Below are positions 11,113 through 21,274 of a stretch of DNA of 64,000 nt, one piece after another. The stretch's first letter is position 1, and each line of letters starts with the position of its first letter. The notes under the pieces are model-generated. The model ran no database searches. It was not told where the DNA came from and worked only from the letters and a program-made list of their open reading frames with translations. The stretch spans positions 4,960,001 to 5,024,000 of the forward strand of contig CAKKNE010000003.1 of the NCBI GenBank assembly GCA_918797485.1. The letters are read 5' to 3'. The stretch is from Pelagomonas calceolata (lineage: Eukaryota > Sar > Pelagophyceae > Pelagomonadales > Pelagomonadaceae). Made by a program: the position numbers and the translations under genes.

Positions 11113-12685
11113 ATGTCTGCTATAGGTACGACAAGTTTTGACGCCATGGCGCTCGCCGTTGTCGCGGCCGCGCTTTTCGTGGTGGGCGTCGCGTGCTGGC
11201 TGGCGACGTCCGGCCGGCTGCGACCGCGGGACTCGCCCCCCGTCGTGCGCGAGGGCAAGCCGATCGTGGGCAACCTCCTCGGCTTTGCGCTGGGCAAGCG
11301 CGGGCCGCTCGACTTCATCGAGCGGAACTACCACCGCTACGGCGGCGCGCGCCCGCGCGAGTGATCGCGTCGCGCGCGCCGCCGCGACGGTGCGTCGCCC
11401 CGGCGCAGGCGCGTTCTCGATGCCGCTGGGTCCCAAATGCCTGACGTTCGTCGTGGGGCCCAAGACCGTCGCGCCGTTCTTCCGGAACCGCGACGACGTG
11501 TTCAGCCAGCCCGAGGTCTACGGCTTCATGACGCAGGTCTTCGGAAAAGGCGTGGTCTACGACGCGACGCCGCCGAAGCGCAAGGCGCAGAACGTGAACA
11601 TGAGCCGCGGCCTGCGCGCGGACCGGCTGAAGTCGTACGTGCCCAAGATTCTGCGGGAGACGGAGGCCTACTTCGCCGAGAAGTGGGGCGAGAGCGGCAC
11701 GGCCGATCTCCTCGTGACGCTGTCGGAGCTGACGATCCTCACGGCCTCGCGGTGCCTCCACGGCGACGACGTGCGCGAGAATCTCTTCGCCCAGGTCAGC
11801 GAGATCTACCACGACCTCGACAAGGGCATCACGCCGCTCTCGTTCTTCTGGCCGACGGCGCCCGTCGAGGGCCACCGGAAGCGCGACGCCGCGCGGCTGA
11901 AGATGGTGGAGCTCTTCGGCGACGTGATCAAGGCGCGCCGGCGGCAGACGCCGGAGCAGGCCGCGGCGCGCACCGACATCCTGCAGGTCTTCGTCGACAT
12001 GGTCTACAAGGACGGCACCAAGGCGACCGACGACGAGATCACGGGGCTGCTCATCGCCCTGCTCTTCGCCGGCCAGCACACGTCGAGCGTGACGTCGACG
12101 TGGACGCAGCTCTACATCCTCGCCGACGACAAGCTGGCCGCGCGCGTGCGCGCCGAGCAGGCCGACGTCGTCGGCGGCGCCGCCGCGCCGCTCGTCTTCG
12201 ACGACCTCAACAAGATGGCGCTGCTCCACAACTGCATGAAGGAGGCCCTCCGCATGCACCCGCCGCTCATCATGCTCATGCGAAAGGCCATGCGGGCCGT
12301 GCCCATCGAGACGGACGCGGGCGCGCGGTACGTCATCCCCAAGGGCGACGTCGTCTTCGCGGCGCCCGCGATCCAGGGCCGCCTGGCGACGTGCTGGACG
12401 GCCCCGGACGCGTTCGACCCCGACCGCTACGCGCCCGGCCGCGAGGAGCACGCGATGCCCTTCGCGCACATCGGCTTCGGCGGCGGCATCCACCAGTGCA
12501 TGGGGCAGCAGTTCGGCTACTGCCAGGTCAAGACCATCCTCTCGTGGCTGAACCGCAACTACGACATGGAGATCGTCTCGGAGTTCCCCGAGCCCGACTA
12601 CACCGCCATGGTCGTCGGGCCCAAGGGCAAGCCCATGGTGAGGTACGTCCGCAAGGCCGCCGCCGCGGCGGCGGCGGCGGAGTAA
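11113..12685 (+). CDS. CYP51: Sterol 14-alpha demethylase, cytochrome P450 family 51
   Basis: Removes the 14-alpha methyl group of sterol precursors at the ER membrane using P450 chemistry. Exons 11113-11344 and 11409-12685 give 502 residues. An N-terminal anchor (MALAVVAAALFVVGVACWLA) precedes the Pro-rich hinge and GNLLGFALGKRGPLDFIE. The first intron joins YGG to AFSMPLGPK, the CYP51 pattern. FGKGVVYD, the I-helix AGQHTSS (a CYP51 hallmark), ExxR in EALRMHPPL, and the heme loop FGGGIHQCMG are all present. The frame after TACGGCGGC runs into TGA if the intron is not removed. Length is normal for the family, and identification is secure from the AGQHTSS plus heme-loop combination. Confidence 0.93.
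11353..11408 (+). mobile_element. Short introner-type insert in CYP51
   Basis: A 56-bp insert starts CCGCGCGAG, the same nine bases that open the first Wee1 insert. It is bounded by GCGCGCGC (11345-11352) and GCGCGTTC (11409-11416), 6/8 identical. Donor GC at 11345 restores YGGAFSMPL; a second GC donor lies 12 bases on. GC-rich context makes chance similarity more likely here than at the other sites. Confidence 0.55.
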
Positions 12686-13734
12686 AAAAAATGCGCCGCA
12701 TTTTCCTAAAAACAAATACTAGTAGTACGCGCCGGCGCGCCCCGGTGCCGTGGTGCCGTGGAGGCCCTGCAGTGGAGGGTGGGGGCTAGTAGATGCCCAA
12801 CTCGCGTTGCTCGATTGGCATCTACGAACCCCTAACAAAAATCAACGCCTTTATTAATTATTTATGGCCCTTATTTATTTACATTATTTTTACGGACGGG
12901 TTACGCGGGACGGGGCCCTGGGGGTCTAGTATGTTCGAATAGATGTATTAGGAACGTATCAGCAAGGGAACACACAACAGGCAGGCGGCGGACGGCACTT
13001 CAGAGGCTGTCGACGTGGACTGCGGTCGCCGCGCGACGGTAGACGAAGAAAAGAAGTACCGTCCATAAAAGGAAGTGCCGATCCGTACCCCCACCGACCA
13101 TCCCGTAAACGGCCTGAGGTCACACGACGCGTCCCGCGTGATACTGCGCTGGGCACGCGTGGAGCCGCCGGACGGCCACGCGTCGGGAAGATGCTGTCAG
13201 ATGTGCAGCCCGCGTCGCGTGGGCAGCCGCGCAGACCTTCAGAGGTAGTAGAACGTGTTTGACCAGGGCGATTTCGAGGTCGTGCTGCTCACCGTGAGCG
13301 CCGCGGGCAGCCCCCAAAATTGGCATGGACCTGGCCAGGGGTACGGACTTCACTTTTCTTGCTGGGGGCGCGAGCGTGCGACCGCCTCCCAGTGCGCTAG
13401 GGGCCCGTGCACGTTTTTTTTTTCTCTCCGCGGCGGTGCGGGTTTTATTTTTGAGTTTTTGAGCGATATCTCCGCGCGGCGCCGTCCAATTTGCACCCCG
13501 CGCTGCATGCAGCCCGGTGACATCATAAGGAACAGTTGCCCCAGCGGGACCTCCCCCCATTCCCCCGTCTTCCCACCCATTTGCCCCATGTCCCCTCGAT
13601 TAGGCCAGCATATACATACTAGATTTCTCGCGGTCGAGCAGACTCGAGCTGTCGTGAGTGGCGCCAAGCAGGGCGAAATTGGTTGAGCTGCGCACTTCGT
13701 CGGCCGCGCACACACGAACTTCAACTCCTCCACC
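12686..13734. other. Spacer, no supported gene
   Basis: The first ~250 bases are AT-rich (12,840-12,900). Around 13,250-13,320 a plus-strand stretch reads VFDQGDFEVVLLTVSAAG and looks protein-like, but it is short and isolated with no joining exon, so it is left uncalled. No RNA gene or inverted repeat seen. Confidence 0.45.
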
Positions 13735-14475
13735 ATGTTCATGGCAAAGAGCGAGTACGACCGGGGCGTGAACACCTTCAGCCCCGAGGGCCGCCTCTTC
13801 CAGGTGGAGTACGCGATCCAGGCCGTCAAGCTCGGCTCGACGGCGGTCGGAATTAGGACCGCGGAGGGCGTGGTCCTCGCCGTCGAGAAGCGGCTCACGT
13901 CGCCGCTGCTGAACGCGGACTCGGTCGAGAAGATCATGGAGGTCGACTCTCACGTCGGCGCCGCCATGAGCGGTCTGATCGCCGACGCGCGGACGCTCGT
14001 GGACCACGCGCGCGTCGAGGCGCAGAACCACCGCTTCACGTACGACGAGCCGATGCAGACGCGCGCGCTGACGCAGGCGGTCTGCGACCTCGCGCTCTCG
14101 TTCGGCGAGGACGGCGAGGGCGAGGGGACCAAAATGTCGCGACCGTTCGGCGTGGCGCTGCTCGTGGCGGGCTACGACGCCGTCGACGGGCCGCAGCTCT
14201 ACTACGCGGATCCGTCGGGCACGTTCGCCGAGTACAAGGCCAAGGCCATGGGCTCTGGCGGCGAGGGCGCGCAGTCGAACTTGCAGGAGGCCTACAGCGA
14301 GGCCCTGACGCTCGCGGAGGCCGAGGGCCTCGCGCTCGCCACGCTCAAGCAGGTCATGGAGGACAAGCTGACCGACGACAACGTCGACGTCGCGCGCGTC
14401 ACCGAGGCCGGCTTCCACCTGTACACGAAGGATGAGATCGCGGCAGCCAGCGCCCGGCTCGCGGCGGCGGCCTAG
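13735..14475 (+). CDS. PSMA5: 20S proteasome subunit alpha type-5
   Basis: A structural alpha-ring subunit of the 20S proteasome. The 246-residue single exon has normal family length. It begins [19 protein letters not shown], the alpha-5 form of the alpha-subunit N-terminal signature ([20 protein letters not shown]), followed by [27 protein letters not shown] and the [13 protein letters not shown] strand. Alpha subunits lack the catalytic Thr, as seen here. The start is in CACCATGTTC context, and the SEYDRG motif specific to alpha-5 leaves little doubt. No intron. Confidence 0.96.
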   Translation: MFMAKSEYDRGVNTFSPEGRLFQVEYAIQAVKLGSTAVGIRTAEGVVLAVEKRLTSPLLNADSVEKIMEVDSHVGAAMSGLIADARTLVDHARVEAQNHRFTYDEPMQTRALTQAVCDLALSFGEDGEGEGTKMSRPFGVALLVAGYDAVDGPQLYYADPSGTFAEYKAKAMGSGGEGAQSNLQEAYSEALTLAEAEGLALATLKQVMEDKLTDDNVDVARVTEAGFHLYTKDEIAAASARLAAAA

Positions 14476-15112
14476 AGCTACCGGGCTAGGTGACTGTACA
14501 GGTTCAAGTTCTACTACTAGAAGTACTAGCGCCGGCTGGGTATCCTAGCCGCTCTACCTAGCCGCGCACGCAGGGAGAAGGCTGTAGAGGCTTGGTGTAT
14601 GTCCTTTTTCCTTTGGGATATTCCTTCCTTAATTACTGGCCCGAGCCTTTGAAGAAGGCAGCCGCCGCGAAAAAAATTGCCAATGATTTTGTAGCATCGC
14701 GCCGGTCGTCCGAGTTCGCCGACGGCCTCAAGGGCATGTCGACCCTCTATAACATGAGCAAATGGGTCCAGAAGGGACGGGTCGGCCTGTCGGAATATCT
14801 GCTCAGAACGTGCCCCTCGTCACGGTCACCGTGACCGTGACGGTCGTAGCACAATGATCATAATCGCTGTGATTATTAATACAATATTTTATTTTTATAC
14901 TATTTATTGTCGCCCGGCCTTTCGCGCACACTGACTTCTCTGTTGATCATCCCCCTCCACCCCGGCCACTCAAAATGGGGCACCACATACTGTTATGGTA
15001 CCGATATAGCCTTGAGCTTTTTGTCCTCGCCGTGCCCTCTGTTTGGCTTGGTGTGCTTGCGCGAGCCGCTCCCTCTATCGGGCCTCACTTTATGTATATA
15101 TTGGAGCTCGTG
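14476..15112. other. Spacer with palindromic repeat
   Basis: It holds a TTCAAGTTC motif (14503), a stop-free stretch 14,592-14,834 without a recognised family, and a GTCACCGTGAC palindrome cluster near 14,818-14,849. Sequence after 14,850 is AT-rich. Confidence 0.45.
14818..14849. repeat. GTCACCGTGAC-type palindrome cluster
   Basis: Overlapping palindromes of the unit GGTCACCGTGACC could form a hairpin. The same unit cluster occurs at 51251-51280, also in a spacer. Confidence 0.6.
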
Positions 15113-15529
15113 ATGATGTTCCTCGGGCTGCGCGCGTCACGCAGTCTCGCGCCGCGCGCCCTGGCCGCGCCGCGCCGCGCTGCGCCGGCCCTACGGGCCC
15201 GCTCGCTCGCGGTGACCATGTCTAGCGAAGCCTCCGCCGGCGCCAAGATGCAGGGCACGGTGAAATGGTTCAACACCGTCAAGGGCTACGGCTTCATCAC
15301 TCCCGAGGCCGGCGGCGGCGGCGACGTCTTTGTTCACCAGACTCAGATCTACGCGCGTGGGTTCCGCTCGCTCGCCGAGGGCGAAGAGGTCGAGTACGAG
15401 GTCGAGCTCGACGAGTCGGGGCGCCAGCGCGCCATCTCCGTGACGGGTCCCGAGGGCGACTACGTCCAGGGGGCGCCGCGCCCGCCTCGCGCCGACGACT
15501 ACGACGCCAAGTACGACGAGACTTACTGA
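15113..15529 (+). CDS. Cold-shock-domain protein with possible organelle presequence
   Basis: A single-stranded nucleic-acid-binding cold-shock domain starts at MQGTVKWFNTVKGYGFITPE and contains both RNP motifs (KGYGFI and DVFVHQ), followed by the family's closing RAISVTGPEGDYVQG. With the ATG at 15113 the protein is 138 residues and has an Arg/Ala/Ser-rich, acid-free leader (about 35 residues) typical of mitochondrial or plastid targeting. Starting at the ATG at 15218 gives a 103-residue cytosolic form. The C-tail is Asp/Tyr-rich. Eukaryotic single-CSD proteins act as RNA chaperones. Which start is used is not decidable from the sequence. Confidence 0.85.
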   Translation: MMFLGLRASRSLAPRALAAPRRAAPALRARSLAVTMSSEASAGAKMQGTVKWFNTVKGYGFITPEAGGGGDVFVHQTQIYARGFRSLAEGEEVEYEVELDESGRQRAISVTGPEGDYVQGAPRPPRADDYDAKYDETY

Positions 15530-15835
15530 GCCCGGGGGAATGCCGTTCGCCGCTCTCGTCCGTCCCTGCCCGCGCTCGCTGCCTCGTTGCGGTCTTAAGA
15601 CCATACAAGGTGGCTCAAGTAGTCAGGGTTCAGATAGTATCGCGTTTTACTATCGCGTTCATTGACACTCAGAACCCCCCGGCGTTGATTGATGTCGCGT
15701 TAGTAGCACCTCGCCCTAGTAGGTACTTTTCGCAAGCAAAAACGGCACGCCTCGCGGCATGTACTCTAACGGACGCCGTTTCCGTCATAAATAGCGAGGT
15801 CTGATTCGTCGTCGTGTCCGGAAAGCCAACACCAC

Positions 15836-16024
15836 GACATCGAGGTCGCGCTGAACATCATTTATCGGCGCCTGCTCGGTGTGGAAGCGAAAACGGCCTC
15901 GCGCTCGGTCGCCGTCTGGCACGAATTGGGCGTCGCGTCCGTCGCAACTCGTATAAACGCCGCGGCGTTGAAATTTCACAACAATATGGTACGGCCCAGA
16001 GGCTACTTAGGGATGCCTAAGTAA
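15836..16024 (+). mobile_element. LINE fragment, region C-terminal to reverse transcriptase
   Basis: An open stretch reads IIYRRLLGVEAKTASRSV then VWHELGVASVATRINAAALK. This matches the pattern found after the RT domain of non-LTR retrotransposons (R+LLG...S.a.l.ELG). It is truncated at both ends, isolated in a spacer, and ends at TAA 16022-16024. I infer a dead LINE copy. Confidence 0.5.
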
Positions 16025-16108
16025 AGAGGGTGTCCTAGCTCTACCTCGGCAGCGTGCCGGCGCCCGCCAGGGCGCACAGCCCGCTAGTGACACAGAGTGC
16101 GTTCAAAC

Positions 16109-17725
16109 ATGACGACGTTCGCGACGCGGCGGATCTCGCAGGAGACCTTCGATGCGGTCGTGCGCGAGAACGTGGAGGACTTCGACATGGACGCGGCCGA
16201 GGCCGTGCGCGAGGCGCGCGAGCAGTTCGAGCACCAGGGCGTCGACCTCACGGGGGTCGACGTGAGCGGCTCCGAGGAGCGCAAGGCCGAGCGCGCGGCG
16301 CTCCTCGCGGACGTGGCGCTGGTCAAAAAGGCGGCGGCGGGCGGCGTCGCGCGGCCCGACTTGCTCGAGGCGCTGGCGCGCGCGGCGACGCTCTGCGCCG
16401 CGGGCCGCGGCCGCGCGGCCGCGTCGGCGCGGTCGACGGTCGTCGCGGCGCAGGGGCTCTCGGCGCTCGCGCGCCTGGCGCGGTCCTGCGTCGACGAGGC
16501 GACCGACGCGGTCGGCGACGCCGGCGTGCTCGCGGCGACGCTCGCGGCGCTGGACCGCGCGGTTCGGGGCGACGCCGACGCGCGGGACGCGTTCCAATAC
16601 GGCGGCTGCGTCGAAGCGACGGTCGCGGCGCTCAAGGCCGGCGTAAAAACCGACGCGGCCGCGGCCGCGGCGGCGCTCCGCGTCGCGGCCGCGGCGGCGC
16701 GGCAGTGCGAAGCCGTCAAGGCCGCGTTCATGCGCCTGAAGCTCGCGCGGCTGGCCGTGGAGGCGCTCGTGACCGCCGCCGCGGCGCGCGACGAGGCGGG
16801 CGCGGGCGCCGCGGCGCAGGCGCTCGCGGCGCTCTGCGCCGCGGACGACGTGCGGTCCGCCACGTCGTGCACCTACGACGCGAGCCGCCTCGCGCTCGAC
16901 GCCGGCGCCGTCCACGCGCTCCTCGCCGCGCTCGAGGCGTTCGCGGACGCCGAGGGCGGCGAGGACGCGGCGACGGCGGCGCTGGACGCGCTGCGCCAGG
17001 TCGCCAAGTCCGACGACGCCGTCAAACGCATCCGCGAGGCCGGCGGCGCGCGGGCGTGCCTCGACGCGCTCCGGCGGAACCGCACGCGCCGCGACCGGTG
17101 CCGCCGCCTGGTCGGCCTGCTCCGAAACATGGCGAACAACGACGACGCCAAGGACGCCATGTGCAAGGACGGCACGCTCGAGGAGATTCTGGGGTGCCTC
17201 GAACGATTCCTGAGGGACGACGCCGTCATCTGCGAGCACGTCGTCGCGACGCTGGCGATGATGGCCCTCCGGCGCCCCAAGAACGGCACGCTGATCGTCG
17301 AGGGGCGCAACGGCGCCTCCCTCGTGATTCACGCCATGGGCGCCCACCCGGCCCACGCGGCCCTCCAGCGCCAGGGCGCGCTCGCGCTCCGGAACTTCGT
17401 CGCGCGCTCGCCCGAGTTCAAACAGCCCATCCTCGACGCGGGCGCCGAGACCGCGCTCCGCGCCGCGGCCACCTGCGCCCAGGCGAACGTCGACGTCGCC
17501 TACGCGGCCCTCCGCGACCTCGGCGTCGACGCCAAGATCGCGACGTTCGAGACCGACGCGTCGGGCGCGGTCGTGCAGAGCGCGGGGCCCGCGCGATTCG
17601 GAGACAAGGCCAACGCGAACTTCAAGGCCGTCTTCGACGAGTCCGCCGACGTGGAACGGCGTATTCACGACGTGGACGCCCTCACGGACCAGCAGACCAA
17701 GCTCGAGGAGTTCTCCCTCATGTGA
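16109..17725 (+). CDS. ARMC6: Armadillo-repeat protein, ARMC6 orthologue
   Basis: The 538-residue single exon opens [18 protein letters not shown] then [18 protein letters not shown] and [10 protein letters not shown], the distinctive ARMC6 N-terminus. The rest is a run of helical armadillo repeats (for example [54 protein letters not shown]). ARMC6 is conserved across eukaryotes, but its molecular role is poorly defined; the repeats form a protein-binding superhelix. The ATG at 16109 is chosen because homologous sequence begins immediately after it. A short alternative upstream start lacks ATG. Confidence 0.9.
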   Translation: MTTFATRRISQETFDAVVRENVEDFDMDAAEAVREAREQFEHQGVDLTGVDVSGSEERKAERAALLADVALVKKAAAGGVARPDLLEALARAATLCAAGRGRAAASARSTVVAAQGLSALARLARSCVDEATDAVGDAGVLAATLAALDRAVRGDADARDAFQYGGCVEATVAALKAGVKTDAAAAAAALRVAAAAARQCEAVKAAFMRLKLARLAVEALVTAAAARDEAGAGAAAQALAALCAADDVRSATSCTYDASRLALDAGAVHALLAALEAFADAEGGEDAATAALDALRQVAKSDDAVKRIREAGGARACLDALRRNRTRRDRCRRLVGLLRNMANNDDAKDAMCKDGTLEEILGCLERFLRDDAVICEHVVATLAMMALRRPKNGTLIVEGRNGASLVIHAMGAHPAHAALQRQGALALRNFVARSPEFKQPILDAGAETALRAAATCAQANVDVAYAALRDLGVDAKIATFETDASGAVVQSAGPARFGDKANANFKAVFDESADVERRIHDVDALTDQQTKLEEFSLM

Positions 17726-18114
17726 GCTCCTTGCGCTGCGGTGCGCCTCGGAACGGTGGGCGGATTTTTACCAACTAATTTTAGCGGTATTTGCTCAAAG
17801 GTCCCCCACTGGCACCGCCCGATTGTCGCCAATTTAAAAGGTAACTTGAAGTCTTCACTTAATATAGTCTTTCGAATTGAGTCCCAGTCCACCGCGAGGC
17901 GAGGATACTCTAGCTCGACATCGTCAAAAAAGGTAAGAACACCTTCACGGTCCCCTATGCAGTGATCTCTCTCAGTCTTACTCCTCCAGTACAGCACTGT
18001 GCAATATTTTATTCTCTCTGAGGGCAAGCTCCAGAATGTTTACGTGAATCGCGAAGAAAAAGCTACCATAGGAATCAATTAGGAAAACAAGCCTGAGCTC
18101 CTAAAAGACCTCCT
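17726..18114. other. Spacer downstream of ARMC6
   Basis: AT-rich. A minus-strand open stretch overlapping the ARMC6 3' end (to 17,665) reads plausibly as protein but has no family match and no ATG-anchored context, so it is not called. The phrase CCCCCACTGGCA occurs at about 17,804 and again near 18,268, a short local repeat. Confidence 0.4.
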
Positions 18115-18235
18115 CTCAAATAAATAAATACATAAATTAAGGAAGACCGAAAAAAGGAACAAGCTCCTAAGAGCCTCCTCCCTGCTCGGTCAGGATGCCC
18201 ATCCGGAGCTTCGAAATAGTACTAAGGTACCTGTA
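18115..18235 (-). mobile_element. LINE 3'-end copy
   Basis: On the minus strand this matches the 3' end of the LINE at 26.7 kb: GCTCCGG.TGGGCATCCTGAC then the hairpin-like GGCTC.TAGGAGCTTGTTC, followed by TTAATTTATGTATTTATTTA tail units. Only the terminal ~120 bases are present. Confidence 0.7.
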
Positions 18236-18416
18236 TAGAGTATTCTCAGTCTCGCGTGGTAAAACGTCCCCCACTGGCATCAAGAGGAAGTTCAAGCGGT
18301 GGCTGAGACCTTCTCTCATGAAAAAACAAGATCCTCCTAAGGCCAAGACAGTGCGACGTTCAGTGCCGTTTCGATCCTAGGCAGGCGCTAGTACGAACTA
18401 AGTACACACGTGTGAA

Positions 18417-20591
18417 TCATCTATGCGTTGGAACGGCGTCGTCGTCAGGGGCGCGGCGCCTGTAGCTCTGGCGCACGGGCGGGACGACGAAAGCGGCCCC
18501 GGCGGTGAGGTCGACGGCGGCGGCGGGCGCCGGAGAGGGCGCGCTCCTCGCGACGTCCCGCCGCTGGCGCGCCCGGGCCTCGGGCATCGCGGCCGCGAGG
18601 TCGGCGGCGACGTCGCGGTTCCCGGCCGGCGGCGGGGCGCGGAGGGTAGCGGCGGCGGCGGCGGCGCGCGTGTCGAAGAACGCGGCGAGTCGCTTCCGCT
18701 CGGCGAGCACGTCCGCGCGGGTGAAGAGGTTCTTGGCGAATTGGCCGCTGAACGTCGTGTCGCGACCGCCCGCGCGTACCGGGGGCGGCCGGCCGTAGAG
18801 GAGGTCGAAGAACTTCAGGACGTAGACGCCGCAGTCGAAGGAGTTGCGCTGTCGGGGCAGGTCCGGCAGGACGACGGGCATGGACGCCTCCTCGAAGCGC
18901 CCGTCGCAGCCCGGCGCTCCCGGGCGGTCCGCCCAGGCGGCGCGGAGGAAGGACCGGACGTACGCGGCGATGCGGGCCGCGTCGTGCGAGCGGAGCGAGT
19001 CCATGACGAGGACGCACGGACCGGCCGGTGTCGGGGGTTCCGCGGCGGCGGCGGCCTCGTCGTCCGACGAGGCCGCGAGGTCGACGACGGCGGACGGGGG
19101 TGCGGCGGCGCCCGGCCGGAGCACGACCGCCAGCGACCAGTGGAGGTGCTCGTTGACGGGGACGAAGAGGGCGTCCTTCGCGAAGAGGTCGACGCCGCGG
19201 CACCAGCTCTTGACCTTTTCGTAGGCCTCGGCCGAGGCGTGCCGCGGCGCCTCGGACAGCTTGGTGAAGAAGAACGTCGAGAAGACGTGAGCGTCGAGGG
19301 GCGGCGCCTCCGCCGAGCTCGTGCGGTGCCGGAGGTAGAGGTTGATGAGATTGTCGTTGAGGAACTCGCCGTCGTCGAGGCGCCCGCGGTCGCCCCGGAC
19401 GAGCGTGATGGCGTCGGGCGCGTCGGGCCGCGGGTACACGAATGCGGGCAGCGCCGCGTCCGGGTCTTCGGCCTCGACGTCGACGACCGACCGGGCGGCG
19501 CGGCCGCGGCCGCGGCGCGACGCGCGGGAAGGCGTCCGCCGCAACGCCGCGGCGTCCTCCGCGGCGTCGGCGGCGGCGAGCGCGTCGGCGATGGGAACGC
19601 CCTCGAGGAACGGCCGCGCCGCCGCCGCCGTGCCGAGGACGGGCGCGGCGGGCCAGCCGACGTGACCGCCCCAGACGACGGCCGGCACCGCCTCGCGCTT
19701 AAAGGTCGCGAGGGCCTCGCCGTCGAGGACGACGACGACGTACTTGCGCGGCCCCGCGTCGTCGGTGGGCTCGAAGCCCTCCACGGAGCGGAGGTGCGGC
19801 GGCTTCTGGCGCAGGCCGATGGCGAAAAATTCGCGGATCGCATCCGGCGCCATTTCGTCGTCGTCCGCGAGGTTGATGGGGTTGGCCTCGCCGTCGCCGC
19901 CCGCGCCGCGCGCCGGGCCGTGGTACAAGTCGAACGAGGTCATGTGGGACGGCGCCAGCCTGGTCTCGATGTAGAGCCCGGACGTGTCGCTCCGCCACTC
20001 CATCGTGACGCAGGACGGCGCGAAGACGACCGTGACGTCGCGCCGCAGGGCCGTGCCGAAGTAGACGCGGCGGCATCGGAGCATGACCCGCTCCTCGCCG
20101 CGGCGCGGGTTCCGGCGCGGCGGCGCCGGAGGCTCCTCGAGGCGCCGCGTCGATCGGCGCTCCGGCGCGCGGAAGCGGCCGGCTCGCGGCGCGGGTGCGC
20201 GGGCGCGGCCGTCGTCGACCTCGACGACCTCCGGGGTTCCGCGGGGCTCGTCGTCGACATCGATCGCGTCCGCCGCGTCTCGGCCGCCGGAGCTGAAGTG
20301 GGGGGACCTCCGGGCCGGCGCGCCGACGCGCGCCCGTTTGGCCGGCGGCTGCGCGGCGCCGTCGCGGCTCTCTTCGTCGCTGTCGGCCTGCCCGGCCCAG
20401 CGGTCGGCGCCGCGTCCTCCCGCGGGCGGCCGCGCCGCGACGGCGCGCCGCCGGTCGCTGGCCCGCGCCCCCGCCGAGTCACGGGTCTTGCCGTCGTCGT
20501 CGAAGCTCACGTCGTCGAGCCGGCTCCGCCGCCGCTCCTTGTTGTTGCGGACGAAGTCGGCGGCCTGCGCGGCTTCCTCGTCGCTGTCCAT
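18417..20591 (-). CDS. SUMO-specific cysteine protease, C48/ULP-SENP family
   Basis: Cleaves SUMO precursors or removes SUMO from proteins. The 724-residue single exon has a disordered N-half with acidic and Arg-rich clusters (nuclear-type). A beta-rich segment near residues 170-230 (RCRRVYFGTALRRDVTVVF) may be a PH-like fold. The C-terminal protease runs from LDDGEFLNDNLINLYLRH to LLYGRPP. All catalytic elements are visible: His-Trp in NEHLHWSLAVV, Asp in VLVMDSLRS, Gln in LPRQRNS and the nucleophile in FDCGVYVL. The long N-terminus and FLNDNLINLYL start suggest a SENP6/7-Ulp2-like member, but subfamily is inference. Start ATG at 20591. Confidence 0.9.
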   Translation of the reverse strand: MDSDEEAAQAADFVRNNKERRRSRLDDVSFDDDGKTRDSAGARASDRRRAVAARPPAGGRGADRWAGQADSDEESRDGAAQPPAKRARVGAPARRSPHFSSGGRDAADAIDVDDEPRGTPEVVEVDDGRARAPAPRAGRFRAPERRSTRRLEEPPAPPRRNPRRGEERVMLRCRRVYFGTALRRDVTVVFAPSCVTMEWRSDTSGLYIETRLAPSHMTSFDLYHGPARGAGGDGEANPINLADDDEMAPDAIREFFAIGLRQKPPHLRSVEGFEPTDDAGPRKYVVVVLDGEALATFKREAVPAVVWGGHVGWPAAPVLGTAAAARPFLEGVPIADALAAADAAEDAAALRRTPSRASRRGRGRAARSVVDVEAEDPDAALPAFVYPRPDAPDAITLVRGDRGRLDDGEFLNDNLINLYLRHRTSSAEAPPLDAHVFSTFFFTKLSEAPRHASAEAYEKVKSWCRGVDLFAKDALFVPVNEHLHWSLAVVLRPGAAAPPSAVVDLAASSDDEAAAAAEPPTPAGPCVLVMDSLRSHDAARIAAYVRSFLRAAWADRPGAPGCDGRFEEASMPVVLPDLPRQRNSFDCGVYVLKFFDLLYGRPPPVRAGGRDTTFSGQFAKNLFTRADVLAERKRLAAFFDTRAAAAAATLRAPPPAGNRDVAADLAAAMPEARARQRRDVARSAPSPAPAAAVDLTAGAAFVVPPVRQSYRRRAPDDDAVPTHR

Positions 20592-21274
20592 GCCTCAGAT
20601 TTGGTACCCGCTTCGGGCGGCCAAGCGCGAGGCCAAGGATCTAGCGGGAGCCGCGCGAGCGCAGTTCTGGGCGACGTGATAGTAATTAGCTGAGTGCCCC
20701 GGCACATATGCCTGTGTTACCGTACCTCAGGCTAGGTACCATAGGTAAACTGGCGGCCGTTCTTTCACTGGTATGTACGTATAAGTTTTACTGATGGGTT
20801 TCATGCCGGGCTTTGATTGGGCTGCGTCGACTAGTAGTAGCGTTTCGAGATACTACGAGTGATAATCGACGTTAAGCACGTCGCGGCCCCCTCCGAGGCT
20901 CGGCCCCGGGCCGATCGCGCGCGCGACGAAGCCGAGACCTATCACTCGAGGCTCCAACCGATGCCCTCGTTGTAGCCGAGCTCCTCCCGCAGTAGCCGGT
21001 TCGCGCGTGAGAAGCAGTGGGACTCGTCGAAGGGCTTTGCGTCCGCGCCGCGCCCGCGGCGGCGGCTCGGGTAATTTAGGAGTACAATTTTTTTTTACTA
21101 TTATACCTGCGAAATATATGGAATTATACTCGAATAATCGCAATTATATATAATAATATGTCAGGCACGAAACATGTATACATGTCTCGCGAAATAACCT
21201 GCGCAGGTCGAGGTAAAAAACCCGTCGCGCGGCGCGCAAAAGCGAGGCTAGAGATTGGAGTAGAGATTGAAGGC
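20592..21274. other. Divergent spacer between SUMO protease and Pcf11-like gene
   Basis: Shared 5' region of two head-to-head genes, AT-rich at 21,080-21,180. It carries a GTACC palindrome cluster around 20,715-20,742. In-frame ATGs at 21158 and 21182 precede the chosen start of the plus-strand gene. No canonical promoter motif stands out. Confidence 0.45.

Noticed and set aside
14592-14834. 80-residue stretch between PSMA5 and the cold-shock gene
   Set aside because: No good start codon and no family; could be a dead fragment but cannot be supported.
17665-18027. 120-residue minus-strand frame overlapping the ARMC6 3' end
   Set aside because: Plausible composition but no recognisable family, exon partner or start context.
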